Shown here in pieces: positions 42,684-50,799 of a stretch of DNA of 64,000 nucleotides. Origin of the DNA: Streptomyces umbrinus (GTDB taxonomy: Bacteria > Actinomycetota > Actinomycetes > Streptomycetales > Streptomycetaceae); the NCBI RefSeq assembly GCF_030817415.1, contig NZ_JAUSZI010000002.1:7874001-7938000 (forward strand), written 5' to 3'. The notes beneath the pieces are model-generated. The model made no database searches. It saw only the letters and a list, made by a program, of their open reading frames with translations, and had not been told where the DNA came from. A program made the position numbers and the translations under genes. The number at the start of each line of letters is the position of its first letter. Within the stretch, counting starts at the first letter, position 1.

Positions 42684-42927
42684 CCGCGGGGAACGCTGCC
42701 CTCAGCGGGGTCGGGTCGCGGATGTGAGGGTTTTCGGCGGACGGGGCGGGGGCGCGGTGAGGTCGCCCGGAACGGGGCGGGGGTGCGGTTATCCCCACCT
42801 CCGGGTTCCGTGCGAGCACCATCGATCGCGGGCCGGGAACGAGGAAGTCTTGAGGTGCGAGGCCACCGGGCGCGGACCGCGCCCGGCGCCCTCGCACGGA
42901 CAGGCACGCGCGGACACGTACGGGCGC

Positions 42928-42989
42928 GGACACGGACACGCGCGGTCACCTACGCACACGGACACGGACACGCGCGGTCACCTACGCAC
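42928..42989. repeat. 30-bp tandem direct repeat upstream of HK locus
   Basis: The same 30-base sequence (beginning GGACACGGACACGCGCGGTC) occurs at 42928-42957 and 42960-42989, a period of 32 bases. Degenerate CGCGGACAC words flank it on both sides from 42908 to 42997. The array directly precedes the remnant gene at 43012 and its ribosome site GGGGAGCG. Confidence 0.85.
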
Positions 42990-43011
42990 GCGGACACAAG
43001 GGGAGCGAACC

Positions 43012-43251
43012 ATGGACACCGCCCAGCAGCCGTCCGTCCGGGACGACGCGGCCGTACGGACCTGGCAGCTCGTGCGCGAACCGTTCACCGCGCGGGCCTG
43101 GCGGCGGGTCGCGCACGCGCTGCCGGTCGGGCTGGTCGGGCTGGTCGGCGCGCCGGTGGGGCCGGACGGCGGTCATGGCTCGGCCGTGCCCTCGCCGCGT
43201 TCCAGCCGCTCCTCGCGACGACGCTCCTCGCACGACCGTAGGTTCACGTGA
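43012..43251 (+). pseudogene. Truncated sensor-domain protein (kinase N-terminal remnant)
   Basis: A 79-residue frame. Residues 1-50 (VRTWQLVREPFTARAWRRVA and ALPVGLVGLVGAP) look like the N-terminal, membrane-entry part of the Streptomyces sensor-domain histidine kinases, such as the intact one starting at 43297. After that the sequence becomes serine/arginine-rich and stops. A good ATG with GGGGAGCG upstream is kept. It is probably a decayed or truncated copy of the neighbouring kinase's first domain; it may still be translated. Confidence 0.55.
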
Positions 43252-43297
43252 TGCCCGACCCTGGGTTCACGTGGACCCCGACCGTAGGTTGACGACA
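43234..43297. promoter_or_regulatory. Three 18-bp direct repeats with exact 23-bp period before the kinase
   Basis: CGACCGTAGGTTCACGTG at 43234-43251, CGACCCTGGGTTCACGTG at 43257-43274 and CGACCGTAGGTTGACGAC at 43280-43297 recur at exactly 23-base steps. The last ends at the kinase start codon. Regular helical phasing close to a promoter suggests an operator array, most simply for the NarL-type regulator encoded next. Confidence 0.7.
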
Positions 43298-44595
43298 TGC
43301 GCAGACCGACCGCCGCGCTCGCGCTCGACGTCCTGAGGCGGCCGCTCGCCGCCTTCACGCCGAAGGCCCTCGCCGTACTCCTCTACGCGCTGATCGCGCT
43401 CCCGCTCGCCCTCGTCGGCTTCGTGCTCACGCTCGTGGGGCTGGTCGTCGGCGGGGCACTGTCCGTCACCACGCTGGGCCTGTGGGTGCTGGCGCTGACC
43501 GTGCGGGGCGCGCTCGCGCTCGGTGCGGCACAACGGGCCCTGGCGCGGCGGCTGCTGGGCCTGGAGATCGAGGAGCCGCCGACACCTCCCGCGCGGGGCG
43601 TACTCGGCAGACGGCGGGCCCTGCTCCTCGGCCGGGCCGGCTGGCGGGCCGTCGGCTGCGCGCTGGGCACGCCCGTCACGGCCCTCCTCGGTTACGTGGC
43701 GGTCCTGGGCGCGTACGCCTACGGGGCCCAGAGCGCCCTGCACCCGCTGCTCAAGCGCTGGAACCACCACACGGTGCGCGACGGCGACTCCGTACGGCAC
43801 GTGTCGCTCGAAGTCCTCGGCGTCCAACTCGACTCCTGGCCACGGTGGTTGATCCCGATGACGGCCGGGCTCGTCCTCCTGGCCGCCGCCCCCTGGCTGC
43901 TGCGGCACGCCCTCGCCCCGCACCGCGCGCTGCTCGCCGCCACGCTCGGCCCGAGTGACGCGGAGCGCCGCATCCGCACGCTGGAGGAGACGCGCGCCCA
44001 GGCCGTGGACGACGCGGCGGCGACCCTCCGCCGCATCGAGCGCGACCTGCACGACGGCACACAGGCCCGGCTCGTCGGGCTCGCGATGCATCTGACGATG
44101 ATCAGGGAACTGGTCGGAGCGGACGCCGACCGCGAACGCCTCCTCGCCGTCGTCGACACCGCGCAGGGCAATGCCAAGCAGGCCATCGCCGACCTGCGCC
44201 ACCTCGTCAAGGGCATCCACCCTCCCGTACTGGACCAGGGCCTGGACACGGCCCTGGCCACCCTCGCGGCCGACAGCGCCCTGCCCGTCGAGGTCGTCAC
44301 GGACATCGAGGCCCGCCCCTCGCCCGCCGTCGAGTCCATCGCCTACTTCTGCGCCGCCGAACTCCTCGCCAACGCGGCGAAACACAGCGGGGCGGCCGGC
44401 GCCACGGTGACGGTGACCGCCCGCGCCGGGCTGCTGCGGCTCACCGTCCACGACGGCGGACGCGGCGGCGCGGCGATCGGAGCGGGCTCCGGGCTCACCG
44501 GCCTGCTGACCCGCGTACGGACCGTCGACGGCACGCTCACCTGCGACAGCCCGCCGGGAGGCCCTACGGTGGTCACGGTCGAGCTGCCGTACTGA
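43297..44595 (+). CDS. NarL-type sensor histidine kinase with membrane sensor domain
   Basis: A 432-residue kinase. Hydrophobic segments at about 25-50 (LAVLLYALIALPLALVGFVL), 55-75, 120-150 and 185-205 form a four-helix membrane sensor of the type in Streptomyces sensor-domain kinases. The HisKA_3 box is ERDLHDGTQARLVGLAMHL (histidine near residue 250). The C-terminal ATPase has ELLANAAKHSG and the shortened DGGRGGA / GSGLTGL glycine boxes. It should phosphorylate the response regulator 39 bases downstream. The signal is unknown. ATG at 43297 lies within the last of the 23-bp-period repeats. Confidence 0.92.
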   Translation: MRRPTAALALDVLRRPLAAFTPKALAVLLYALIALPLALVGFVLTLVGLVVGGALSVTTLGLWVLALTVRGALALGAAQRALARRLLGLEIEEPPTPPARGVLGRRRALLLGRAGWRAVGCALGTPVTALLGYVAVLGAYAYGAQSALHPLLKRWNHHTVRDGDSVRHVSLEVLGVQLDSWPRWLIPMTAGLVLLAAAPWLLRHALAPHRALLAATLGPSDAERRIRTLEETRAQAVDDAAATLRRIERDLHDGTQARLVGLAMHLTMIRELVGADADRERLLAVVDTAQGNAKQAIADLRHLVKGIHPPVLDQGLDTALATLAADSALPVEVVTDIEARPSPAVESIAYFCAAELLANAAKHSGAAGATVTVTARAGLLRLTVHDGGRGGAAIGAGSGLTGLLTRVRTVDGTLTCDSPPGGPTVVTVELPY

Positions 44596-44634
44596 GCGGC
44601 GTTGTCAAACTGCCCAACTGATCACGGGGGTCAG

Positions 44635-45285
44635 ATGCGCGTCGTCATCGCCGAGGACTCCGCCCTGCTGCGCGACGGGCTGGCCCAGCTCCTCCAGCTG
44701 CGGGGCGTCGACGTCGCCGCGGCCGTCGGGGACGCGGACGCGCTGCTCGCCGCCGTGGCCGAGCACCGCCCGGACGCCGCCGTCGTCGACATCCGGCTGC
44801 CGCCGACCCAGACCGACGAGGGCCTGCGGGCCGCCGTACGCCTGCGCGCGGACCACCCCGGCACCGGGGTGCTGATCTTCTCCCAGTACGTCGAGACGAA
44901 GTACGCCGCACAGCTCCTGGGCACCAACCCGGGCGGCGTCGGCTACCTGCTCAAGGAGCGCGTCGTCGACATCGGGGAGTTCGTGGACGCGCTGGAACGG
45001 GTCGCCGCCGGCGGCACCGCCCTCGACCCGGAGGTCGTCGCCCAGCTCTTCGGCGCGAGCCGCCGCGCCAACGCCCTGGACGCCCTCACGCCCCGCGAAC
45101 GCGAGGTGCTCGCGCTGATGGCCGAGGGCCGTACGAACCACGCCGTCGCCACGTCCTTCGGCGTCTCGGAACGGGCCGTCGAGAAGCACATCGCCAACAT
45201 CTTCACCAAGCTCGGCCTGCTGCCCTCCGACACGGGGAACCGGCGGGTGCTGGCGGTCCTGCGCTACTTGGAAACGGCGGGCTGA
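44635..45285 (+). CDS. NarL/FixJ-family response regulator
   Basis: A 216-residue regulator. The receiver domain has AEDSALLRDG, phosphoacceptor aspartate in VVDIRLPP and lysine in YLLKERV. The C-terminal LuxR-type helix-turn-helix is LTPREREVLALMAEGRTNHA followed by VSERAVEKHIANIFTKLGL. ATG at 44635 follows GGGGGTCAG. Together with the kinase upstream it makes a typical two-component pair; the triple repeat at 43234-43297 is a candidate binding site. Confidence 0.93.
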   Translation: MRVVIAEDSALLRDGLAQLLQLRGVDVAAAVGDADALLAAVAEHRPDAAVVDIRLPPTQTDEGLRAAVRLRADHPGTGVLIFSQYVETKYAAQLLGTNPGGVGYLLKERVVDIGEFVDALERVAAGGTALDPEVVAQLFGASRRANALDALTPREREVLALMAEGRTNHAVATSFGVSERAVEKHIANIFTKLGLLPSDTGNRRVLAVLRYLETAG

Positions 45286-45380
45286 CCCCTTCCGTCCACC
45301 GTTGCCCCGAACCTCTGAAGATCCTCAAGGTTCACAGGATTCGTGGACGGCGCATCTACCTCGTCCATAGTGTCGCGATC

Positions 45381-46166
45381 ATGCCCGACATATCGCTGAC
45401 CATGGTCGTTGTCCTGTGCCTGACCGCTCTCGCGGCAGGCTGGATCGACGCGGTGGTGGGCGGCGGCGGGCTCCTGCTGCTCCCCGTACTGCTGCTCGGG
45501 CTGCCGAACTCGGGCTCGGCCGCCCAGTACGCGCTCGGCACCAACAAGGCCGTGGCGATCGTCGGCACCACGGGCGCGGCGGTGACGTACGCGCGCAAGG
45601 CGCCCGTGGACGTCGGCACGGCCGTACGGATCGGCCTCGCGGCGCTCGCCGGATCCTCGGCCGGCGCGCTCGTCGCCGCCGGGATGAGCACCGACGTGCT
45701 GAAGCCGGTGGTCATGGTCGTCCTGCTCGGCGTCGGCGCCTTCGTGATCCTGCGGCCCGGCTTCGGCACCGCGCCCTCGACCGCGCCCGTCTCCCCGCGC
45801 CGCGTCCTCGCCGCGATCGGCCTCGCGGGCCTCGGCATCGGCTTCTACGACGGACTGGTCGGCCCCGGCACGGGAACGTTCCTCGTGCTCGCCCTGACCG
45901 CGCTGCTGCACCTCGACCTGGTGACCGCCTCCGCCACCGCGAAGATCGTCAACTGCTGCACGAACGCGGGGGCGCTCGCGATGTTCGCCTGGCAGGGCAC
46001 GGTGTACTGGCAGCTGGGCGCCCTGATGGCCGTCTTCAACCTGGTCGGCGGAATGGTCGGGGCGCACACCGCGCTCAAGAAGGGCAGCGGGTTCGTCCGG
46101 GTCGTACTGCTGACGGTGGTCTTCGCGCTGGTGGCGAACCTGGCGTACCAGCAGTGGCTGGCGTGA
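45381..46166 (+). CDS. TauE/SafE-family sulfite or sulfonate exporter
   Basis: A 261-residue membrane protein with eight hydrophobic segments and the two repeated signatures of the family: AGWIDAVVGGGGLLLLPVLL near the N-terminus and GIGFYDGLVGPGTGTFLVLA in the middle. Members export sulfite, sulfoacetate or related anions or take up their precursors. The substrate here is not evident. It lies 95 bases after the response regulator and may be its target. It converges on the sortase gene. Confidence 0.9.
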   Translation: MPDISLTMVVVLCLTALAAGWIDAVVGGGGLLLLPVLLLGLPNSGSAAQYALGTNKAVAIVGTTGAAVTYARKAPVDVGTAVRIGLAALAGSSAGALVAAGMSTDVLKPVVMVVLLGVGAFVILRPGFGTAPSTAPVSPRRVLAAIGLAGLGIGFYDGLVGPGTGTFLVLALTALLHLDLVTASATAKIVNCCTNAGALAMFAWQGTVYWQLGALMAVFNLVGGMVGAHTALKKGSGFVRVVLLTVVFALVANLAYQQWLA

Positions 46167-46198
46167 TTCACGGGTGATGTTTCCACCGGTGGCGTGAT

Positions 46199-46819
46199 TC
46201 AGCGGCTGCCCGTCAGGTGGGCGAAGACGACCACGTTCCCCTGGTAGCCCGTGGCCTCCGAGTAGCCGCCGCCGCAGGTGATGACCCGCAGCTCCGGGCG
46301 CCGTGCGGCCCCGTACACCTTCTCGTCCGGGAAGTCCCGGGCGTCGTACACCTCGACCGCGTCGACCGAGAAGAGGGCGACCCTGCCGTCGCGGCGCTCG
46401 ACCTCGATGGTGCTGTCCTTCTCCAGGGCGCCGAGACGGTAGAAGACGGCGGGCCCCTCGGCGTTGTCGACATGGCCGGCGACGATCGCGGTGCCGGTCT
46501 CGCCCGGCGCGGTACCGGCCTCGTACCAGCCGGCGACGTTGGCCCGGTCGGACGGCGGCACGTCGAGGCTGCCCTGCGGGGTGAGGCCGAGGCCCAGGAG
46601 CGGGGCGTCCACGCGGATCGAGGGGATACGGACACGGTCGGGCGCGGCGGGCGGCAGCGCGGCGGCCGCGGGCCGGTCCACATGAGCGCCCGCGCGCCCC
46701 TGCGCGGCCGAGGGCTGCGGCGGGGCATGCGTCTCGGCCCCACTGCGCAGCAGCCAGGCACCGGAGAGGAGGGCGACGAGGGTGACGGCGACCATCGACA
46801 TGGTGGCGAACCGGTGCAC
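46199..46819 (-). CDS. Class F sortase
   Basis: A 206-residue sortase with a signal anchor (about 5-25, MSMVAVTLVALLSGAWLL). The C-terminal beta-barrel keeps the catalytic histidine in GTAIVAGHVDNAEGP and the cysteine in RVITCGGGY, and RVRIPSIRVDAPLL marks the barrel start. Class F sortases are typical of Actinobacteria and are thought to attach proteins to the cell wall, but their targets are poorly known. GTG at 46819 is preceded by AGGAG at six bases. The secreted protein gene at 47021 lies upstream on the same strand. Confidence 0.92.
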   Translation of the reverse strand: MHRFATMSMVAVTLVALLSGAWLLRSGAETHAPPQPSAAQGRAGAHVDRPAAAALPPAAPDRVRIPSIRVDAPLLGLGLTPQGSLDVPPSDRANVAGWYEAGTAPGETGTAIVAGHVDNAEGPAVFYRLGALEKDSTIEVERRDGRVALFSVDAVEVYDARDFPDEKVYGAARRPELRVITCGGGYSEATGYQGNVVVFAHLTGSR

Positions 46820-46835
46820 GTACGTCTCCTCTCCT

Positions 46836-46890
46836 GGGGAGCTGGGGAGCTGGGGACTGGGGGCTCGGGGTGGGGGCTTGGGGGGCCGGG
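46836..46890 (+). other. G-run cluster (G-quadruplex candidate) upstream of sortase
   Basis: Eight G-runs, seven of four or more, occur within 55 bases on the plus strand, with AGCTGGGG repeated at the left. This is the template strand for the sortase gene, 17-71 bases before its start. Such spacing satisfies the usual G-quadruplex pattern. The rest of the gap from 46820 to 47020 shows no gene. Confidence 0.55.
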
Positions 46891-47020
46891 TTCCCGGCGC
46901 CTCCGTACCCCTGGTCGTCCGGGGCGCCCGGTCCCGCGTCCCCCTCCGGGCCGCGAGGGGCGTCGGGCCAGGAGGGGGAGGGGACGGCGGTACCGGCGGA
47001 CGGACAGCGGAGGGTGTCCG

Positions 47021-47545
47021 TCAGATCCCGTCGCCTCTCGCCCGGCGATGCAGGAGCCAGGTACCGCCCGCGGCGGCGACGGCCAGGGCCGCCACTCCCG
47101 CCGCGGTCTGCACGGGGTCGGGGCCCAGTGCGCCGCCGACCCCCGTCTTCACGCTTCCTCTCGGGTGGACCTGCTGCCCGCTCTCCTCGGTGGAGGTGAG
47201 CGTGACCACCAGGTCGCCCGTCATCCGCTTGCCGCTCGAACAGCGCGCGACGATCTCGTACGTGCCGGGCTGGGCGGACGGCGGCACCCGGAACAGCCCG
47301 ACCGCGTCGCCCTCGTGCGCGCTGGGCAGCAGCGTGAAGGCACCCGCGCCGACGGCACCGGCGTCACCCGACACCGCGTCCGCCGCACCGCACGCCGCCG
47401 TGTTCACCGTGACCTCGGCGCCGGGCGCGACCGTGGCCGGGTACAGCTCGATGGACCCCGTTCCGCCGCCGTACGCGGGGGCGGCGGCGAGGGCCACCGC
47501 GGCGACGGCGAGCGCGGTACCGGTCAGCGGACGGGCTGTGCGCAT
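47021..47545 (-). CDS. Secreted, C-terminally membrane-anchored protein beside class F sortase
   Basis: A 174-residue protein with a signal peptide (RTARPLTGTALAVAAVALAA, AYG cleavage) and a beta-rich middle (LYPATVAPGAEVTVNTAACG, FRVPPSAQPGTYEIVARCS) with two cysteines that may pair. A C-terminal hydrophobic helix follows (VQTAAGVAALAVAAAGGTWL), ending in HRRARGDGI. That tail resembles a sorting signal but has no LPxTG-like motif. Such proteins regularly accompany class F sortases. ATG at 47545 has GAGGAG nine bases upstream. Confidence 0.8.
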   Translation of the reverse strand: MRTARPLTGTALAVAAVALAAAPAYGGGTGSIELYPATVAPGAEVTVNTAACGAADAVSGDAGAVGAGAFTLLPSAHEGDAVGLFRVPPSAQPGTYEIVARCSSGKRMTGDLVVTLTSTEESGQQVHPRGSVKTGVGGALGPDPVQTAAGVAALAVAAAGGTWLLHRRARGDGI

Positions 47546-47835
47546 CGTTGCTTGCTCCTCCGAGAGGGCACGACCCGCGGCACCCCCATGTGCCGCTGCG
47601 TCGGTCACGCCCCTGCCCTACCGAGGAAAGTGGCAGTCGGGGACGCACGCCTCCTGATGGGGCGTCAGAAACGATGTGAACGGGTGTCAGGTGGGGACTC
47701 CGGGCGGGCCGTCCGGGGATGTTTCGGCAGGTCATCGGCGTGTCGCCACCACATCCGCAAAAAGAACCCGAACGGAACGGGCGGCGCGTGTGAACGGGTG
47801 ACCGGCGCTCCCGGACGACCACCCGACCGGCCGAC

Positions 47836-47866
47836 TTGACCTGAAGTTTGGTTGAGGTATGAGGCT
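47836..47866 (+). promoter_or_regulatory. SoxR-controlled promoter of the FMN reductase gene
   Basis: -35 TTGACC (47836-47841) and -10 GAGGCT (47861-47866) are 19 bases apart, the long spacer typical of MerR-family targets. The SoxR-like box ACCTGAAGTTTGGTTGAGGT covers the spacer (47839-47858). Transcription should begin about at the A of ATG 47874, giving a leaderless message. Confidence 0.75.
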
Positions 47867-47873
47867 GGGGCCC

Positions 47874-48515
47874 ATGAACTCCACCACAGAGGTTCCAGTC
47901 TCCCTCGCTGCCTCCCTCCCGGCGCCCGTCCCCCTCCCCGAGCCCCTGAGGATCGCGGTGATCGTCGGGAGCAACCGGGAGGGCCGGTTCGGGCCGGTCG
48001 TCGCGGAGTGGCTGCTGGGCCGGATCCGGGACCGGGCCGATCTCGCGGTGGACGTCGTCGACACCGCCGACGTACACCTGCCGACGGCCCTCTCCCACTC
48101 CCCGTCCGCCGAGGTGACCGCCGAGCTGGGCAAGGTCACCCCCCACCTGGCAGCCGCCGACGCCTTCGTCGTCCTCACTCCCGAGTACAACCACTCCTTC
48201 CCCGCGTCCCTCAAGACCCTCATCGACTGGCACTTCCACGAGTGGCGCGCAAAGCCCGTCGCCTTCGTCTCCTACGGCGGCCTCTCGGGCGGCCTGCGCG
48301 CCGTCGAACAGCTCCGCCAGGTCTTCGCCGAACTCCACGCCGTCACCGTCCGCGACACGGTGTCCTTCCACAACGCGGGCGCTTCCTTCGACGACCAGGG
48401 CCGGCACAAGGACCCCTCGGCACCGGACGCGGCGGCAAAGGTGATGCTGGACCAGCTTGCGTGGTGGGGGCTGGCGCTGCGGGAGGCGAAGTCGGTCCGG
48501 CCGTACGGGGGTTGA
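47874..48515 (+). CDS. NADPH-dependent FMN reductase
   Basis: A 213-residue flavodoxin-like reductase. RIAVIVGSNREGRFGPVVAEW binds the FMN phosphate, and LTPEYNHSFPASLKTLIDW plus FVSYGGLSGGLRAVEQL complete the flavin site. It uses NAD(P)H to reduce FMN or quinones. In S. coelicolor a reductase of this position (SCO2478, from memory) belongs to the small SoxR regulon that responds to redox-active antibiotics. The SoxR-box promoter upstream fits. ATG at 47874 rather than 47859 is chosen because the promoter predicts a leaderless start there. Confidence 0.9.
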   Translation: MNSTTEVPVSLAASLPAPVPLPEPLRIAVIVGSNREGRFGPVVAEWLLGRIRDRADLAVDVVDTADVHLPTALSHSPSAEVTAELGKVTPHLAAADAFVVLTPEYNHSFPASLKTLIDWHFHEWRAKPVAFVSYGGLSGGLRAVEQLRQVFAELHAVTVRDTVSFHNAGASFDDQGRHKDPSAPDAAAKVMLDQLAWWGLALREAKSVRPYGG

Positions 48516-48528
48516 CCGGAACCGTGTC

Positions 48529-49456
48529 TCAGCTCCCGGCCTCGGACCCGTACTCGGCCAGCGCCTCCGCCACCGCCCCGTGTGCCACGGCGGCGAGTAC
48601 GGGATTGGTGACCCGGTAGTGGTGCTCCGCCACCAGGCCGAAGCACAGGGCCCAGCCGCGTCCCCGGGCCCAGGTCGCGTCGTCGACGTCGGCCGCCTCG
48701 CGGAACAGGCCGCGGGTCTCGGCGGTGAAGACGGCCCAGGCGGCGAGTACGTCGGCCGCCGGGTCGCCGACGCCGAGGCCGCCGAAGTCGATGACCGCGC
48801 CGAGGCGGCCTCCGTGGGCGAGCAGGTTGCCCGGCAGGAGGTCGCCGTGGAGCCATACCGGGTCGCCGTCCCACTGGGGGAGCCGCAGGGACTCTTCCCA
48901 GGCGGCGGTCGCGAGGCCCGCGTCCAGCGTGCCGGCCGCGCCCAGGTCGCGGATCGCGGCACGGACGTCGTCCTCAACCGTCGTCGGTGAGGGGCCCGCC
49001 ACGCCAGGACGGCGGCCCACCGGTGGCGTCGACCTTCCGCAGCGCCGCGACGAACCGACCCAACTCGACGGCGGCGTCGGCGAGTTCGGTTCGATCGGTG
49101 AGCGGCGCGTCGTAGATGTTGTCGCCGTCCAGCCAGCGGAACACGCCCCACGGCAGCGCGTACCCCTCGCCGGGCGCGCCCTTGGTGATCGGTACCGGCA
49201 CGGCCAGCGGGAGGTGCGGCGCCAGCCGCGGCAGCCACCGCTGTTCCTTGTCCACCTGCCGGGCCCCACCGGGCAGCCGCGGCAGCCGTACGACCATGTC
49301 GTCGCCCAGCCGGTACATCGCGTTGTCGGTACCGGCCGAGCGGACCTCCCGGACGGGCAGCTCCGCCCACTCGGGGAACTGCTCCGCCACCAGTCGGCCG
49401 ACGAGCGCAGCGTCGATGTCGAGTTCGTCGGCGTGCATCTTCGGACCGGAAGGCAT
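48529..49456 (-). pseudogene. Aminoglycoside phosphotransferase-family protein, frameshifted
   Basis: About 308 residues in two frames. The N-terminal part (DAALVGRLVAEQFPEW, ADNAMYRLG-like TDNAMYRLGDDMVVRLPRLP) runs to GPLTDDG and a TGA at 48974. The C-terminal part continues in the next frame from VEDDVRAAIRDLG, with the catalytic VWLHGDLLPGNLL and metal-binding AVIDFGGLGVGDPAAD. Removing one base near 48974-48978 (GGTTGAGG) joins them. It would phosphorylate an aminoglycoside or similar hydroxylated small molecule. ATG at 49456 has GGAG upstream. Either a recent pseudogene or a sequencing error. Confidence 0.8.
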
Positions 49457-49512
49457 GGGTCTCCGTAAGTCAGTCGTGGGCAGTCGTGGGCAGTCGTCGG
49501 GAGATGGTGCGG

Positions 49513-50646
49513 TCAGGAGGCGAAGAGATCGCGTCCGGCGCCGATCCGGTGGATCTCCTCCACCGGATACGGGGTCCGCCTGCTCTCGTCCTGGAGTGTT
49601 CGGCTGAAGTCCGCGAACACCGTGGCCAGTGGCGCGTATCGCGTCACGATCGCCGCGGCGGCATCGGGGAGTTCGGCGGGGTGTGCACCGTGGGCGCAGG
49701 CGCGGATCATCTCTTCGCGCTCGTCCCTCCCGTACGCGTAGACGGCGGTGATCAGCCATTTCACCAGGTAGGTGATCGTGTAGCAGCGGTCGTACGTCCG
49801 GTGCCGCTCGAAGAAGCGGGTGTGCTCCGGGGAGAGGCCGAACCCGGAGGACAGGGCCAGGCCGAAGTCGGCGAAGTACAGGCGTCGGCCGTCGGTCAGG
49901 ATGTTCTCGAAGTGGGCGTCGAAGTGGATGAGCCCGCGCGAGTTCATGAAGGACGTGCCCGCGTGCAGGGCCTCGTCCACCCAGGAGCACGCCCGGTCCG
50001 CCGACTCGCCGCCCTCCTCGATCCGTTCGCCGAGCCAGTGGTGGAGGGTCTGCGGGACGTACTCCAGGAAGAGGGTGAGGCTCGCCGAGGCCTCCCGGAG
50101 CCCTTCGAGCCGACGGCGTACCTCCGGGCTGCCGTCCCAGAACGCGACGACCTGGTCGACGTCGGCCAGCTCCTCGGGGAGGGCCTGCGCGTCACCCGAT
50201 TCGCCTGAGTTGCCCGAGCCGCTCGCGTAGTCCGGCAGAACGCGCCAGTGGTACGTCAGCGGAAAGCCCTGGAAGTCGTTCGCGAGCACCCAGTTCGTGG
50301 TCATCTCGTGCACGGCCAGTTCCTGCCAGGCTCCGAAGCCGGGCCCGCCGATGCCGTAGTGGCAGATGGCGGGCAGCCCGTAGACGTTCGCGGTCGACCG
50401 GACGTTCTCCGGCAGCGTGTCCGCCGCGGTCAGGGGCACGCGCTTGACGAAGACCTGGGTGCCGTCGACATCCAGGAGCGCCGACCGCCCGCCGATGCCG
50501 GAACCGAGCGGCGCCGCCCCGCGCACGAGGGCGTTCAGTTCGTCGTCGCCGTACTTCGCCAGGGCGGCGGAGACGGCGCTGTACGTGGCCAGGCGCGCAC
50601 CGTGCGACCTGCTGGATGTGTCACCGTGGTACCGGGAATCGGGCAT
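49513..50646 (-). CDS. Protein-kinase-like phosphotransferase
   Basis: A 377-residue protein with a divergent kinase fold. A glycine-rich loop (APLGSGIGGRSALL) is followed by lysine in VFVKRVPL, the catalytic loop GLIHFDAHFENIL and DFG in LYFADFGLAL. The HxDxHxxN arrangement resembles choline or aminoglycoside kinases more than Ser/Thr kinases. Its substrate is unknown. It is divergent from an AAA ATPase/VWA pair, with 153 bases between the two starts, and related trios occur in Streptomyces, so the kinase may act with them. Confidence 0.8.
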   Translation of the reverse strand: MPDSRYHGDTSSRSHGARLATYSAVSAALAKYGDDELNALVRGAAPLGSGIGGRSALLDVDGTQVFVKRVPLTAADTLPENVRSTANVYGLPAICHYGIGGPGFGAWQELAVHEMTTNWVLANDFQGFPLTYHWRVLPDYASGSGNSGESGDAQALPEELADVDQVVAFWDGSPEVRRRLEGLREASASLTLFLEYVPQTLHHWLGERIEEGGESADRACSWVDEALHAGTSFMNSRGLIHFDAHFENILTDGRRLYFADFGLALSSGFGLSPEHTRFFERHRTYDRCYTITYLVKWLITAVYAYGRDEREEMIRACAHGAHPAELPDAAAAIVTRYAPLATVFADFSRTLQDESRRTPYPVEEIHRIGAGRDLFAS

Positions 50647-50799
50647 TGGGTCAGGGTTCCACAGGGGCACGGCCGGTGGCACCGGAAATCGCCACGGGAT
50701 GATCTCGGAGCCCGGACGGCTCTATCTTGCTTGGGCAATGGGCGGAGGGGCCGCGGGCTCGGCAGCCTCAACAGGGCCGCACAGGCAAGGAGTTGGATA

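Noticed and set aside
42928..42989. CRISPR array in the 30-bp repeats
   Set aside because: There are only two copies with a 2-base gap and no spacers of normal length, and no cas genes are present.
38962..43251. A plus-strand open frame of more than 1,400 codons across the nitrite reductase operon
   Set aside because: It is antisense to nirD, nirB and the oxidoreductase, all with clear domains. Composition is that of a high-GC antisense frame and no family is recognised. Only its last 80 codons (43012-43251) lie outside those genes and look meaningful.
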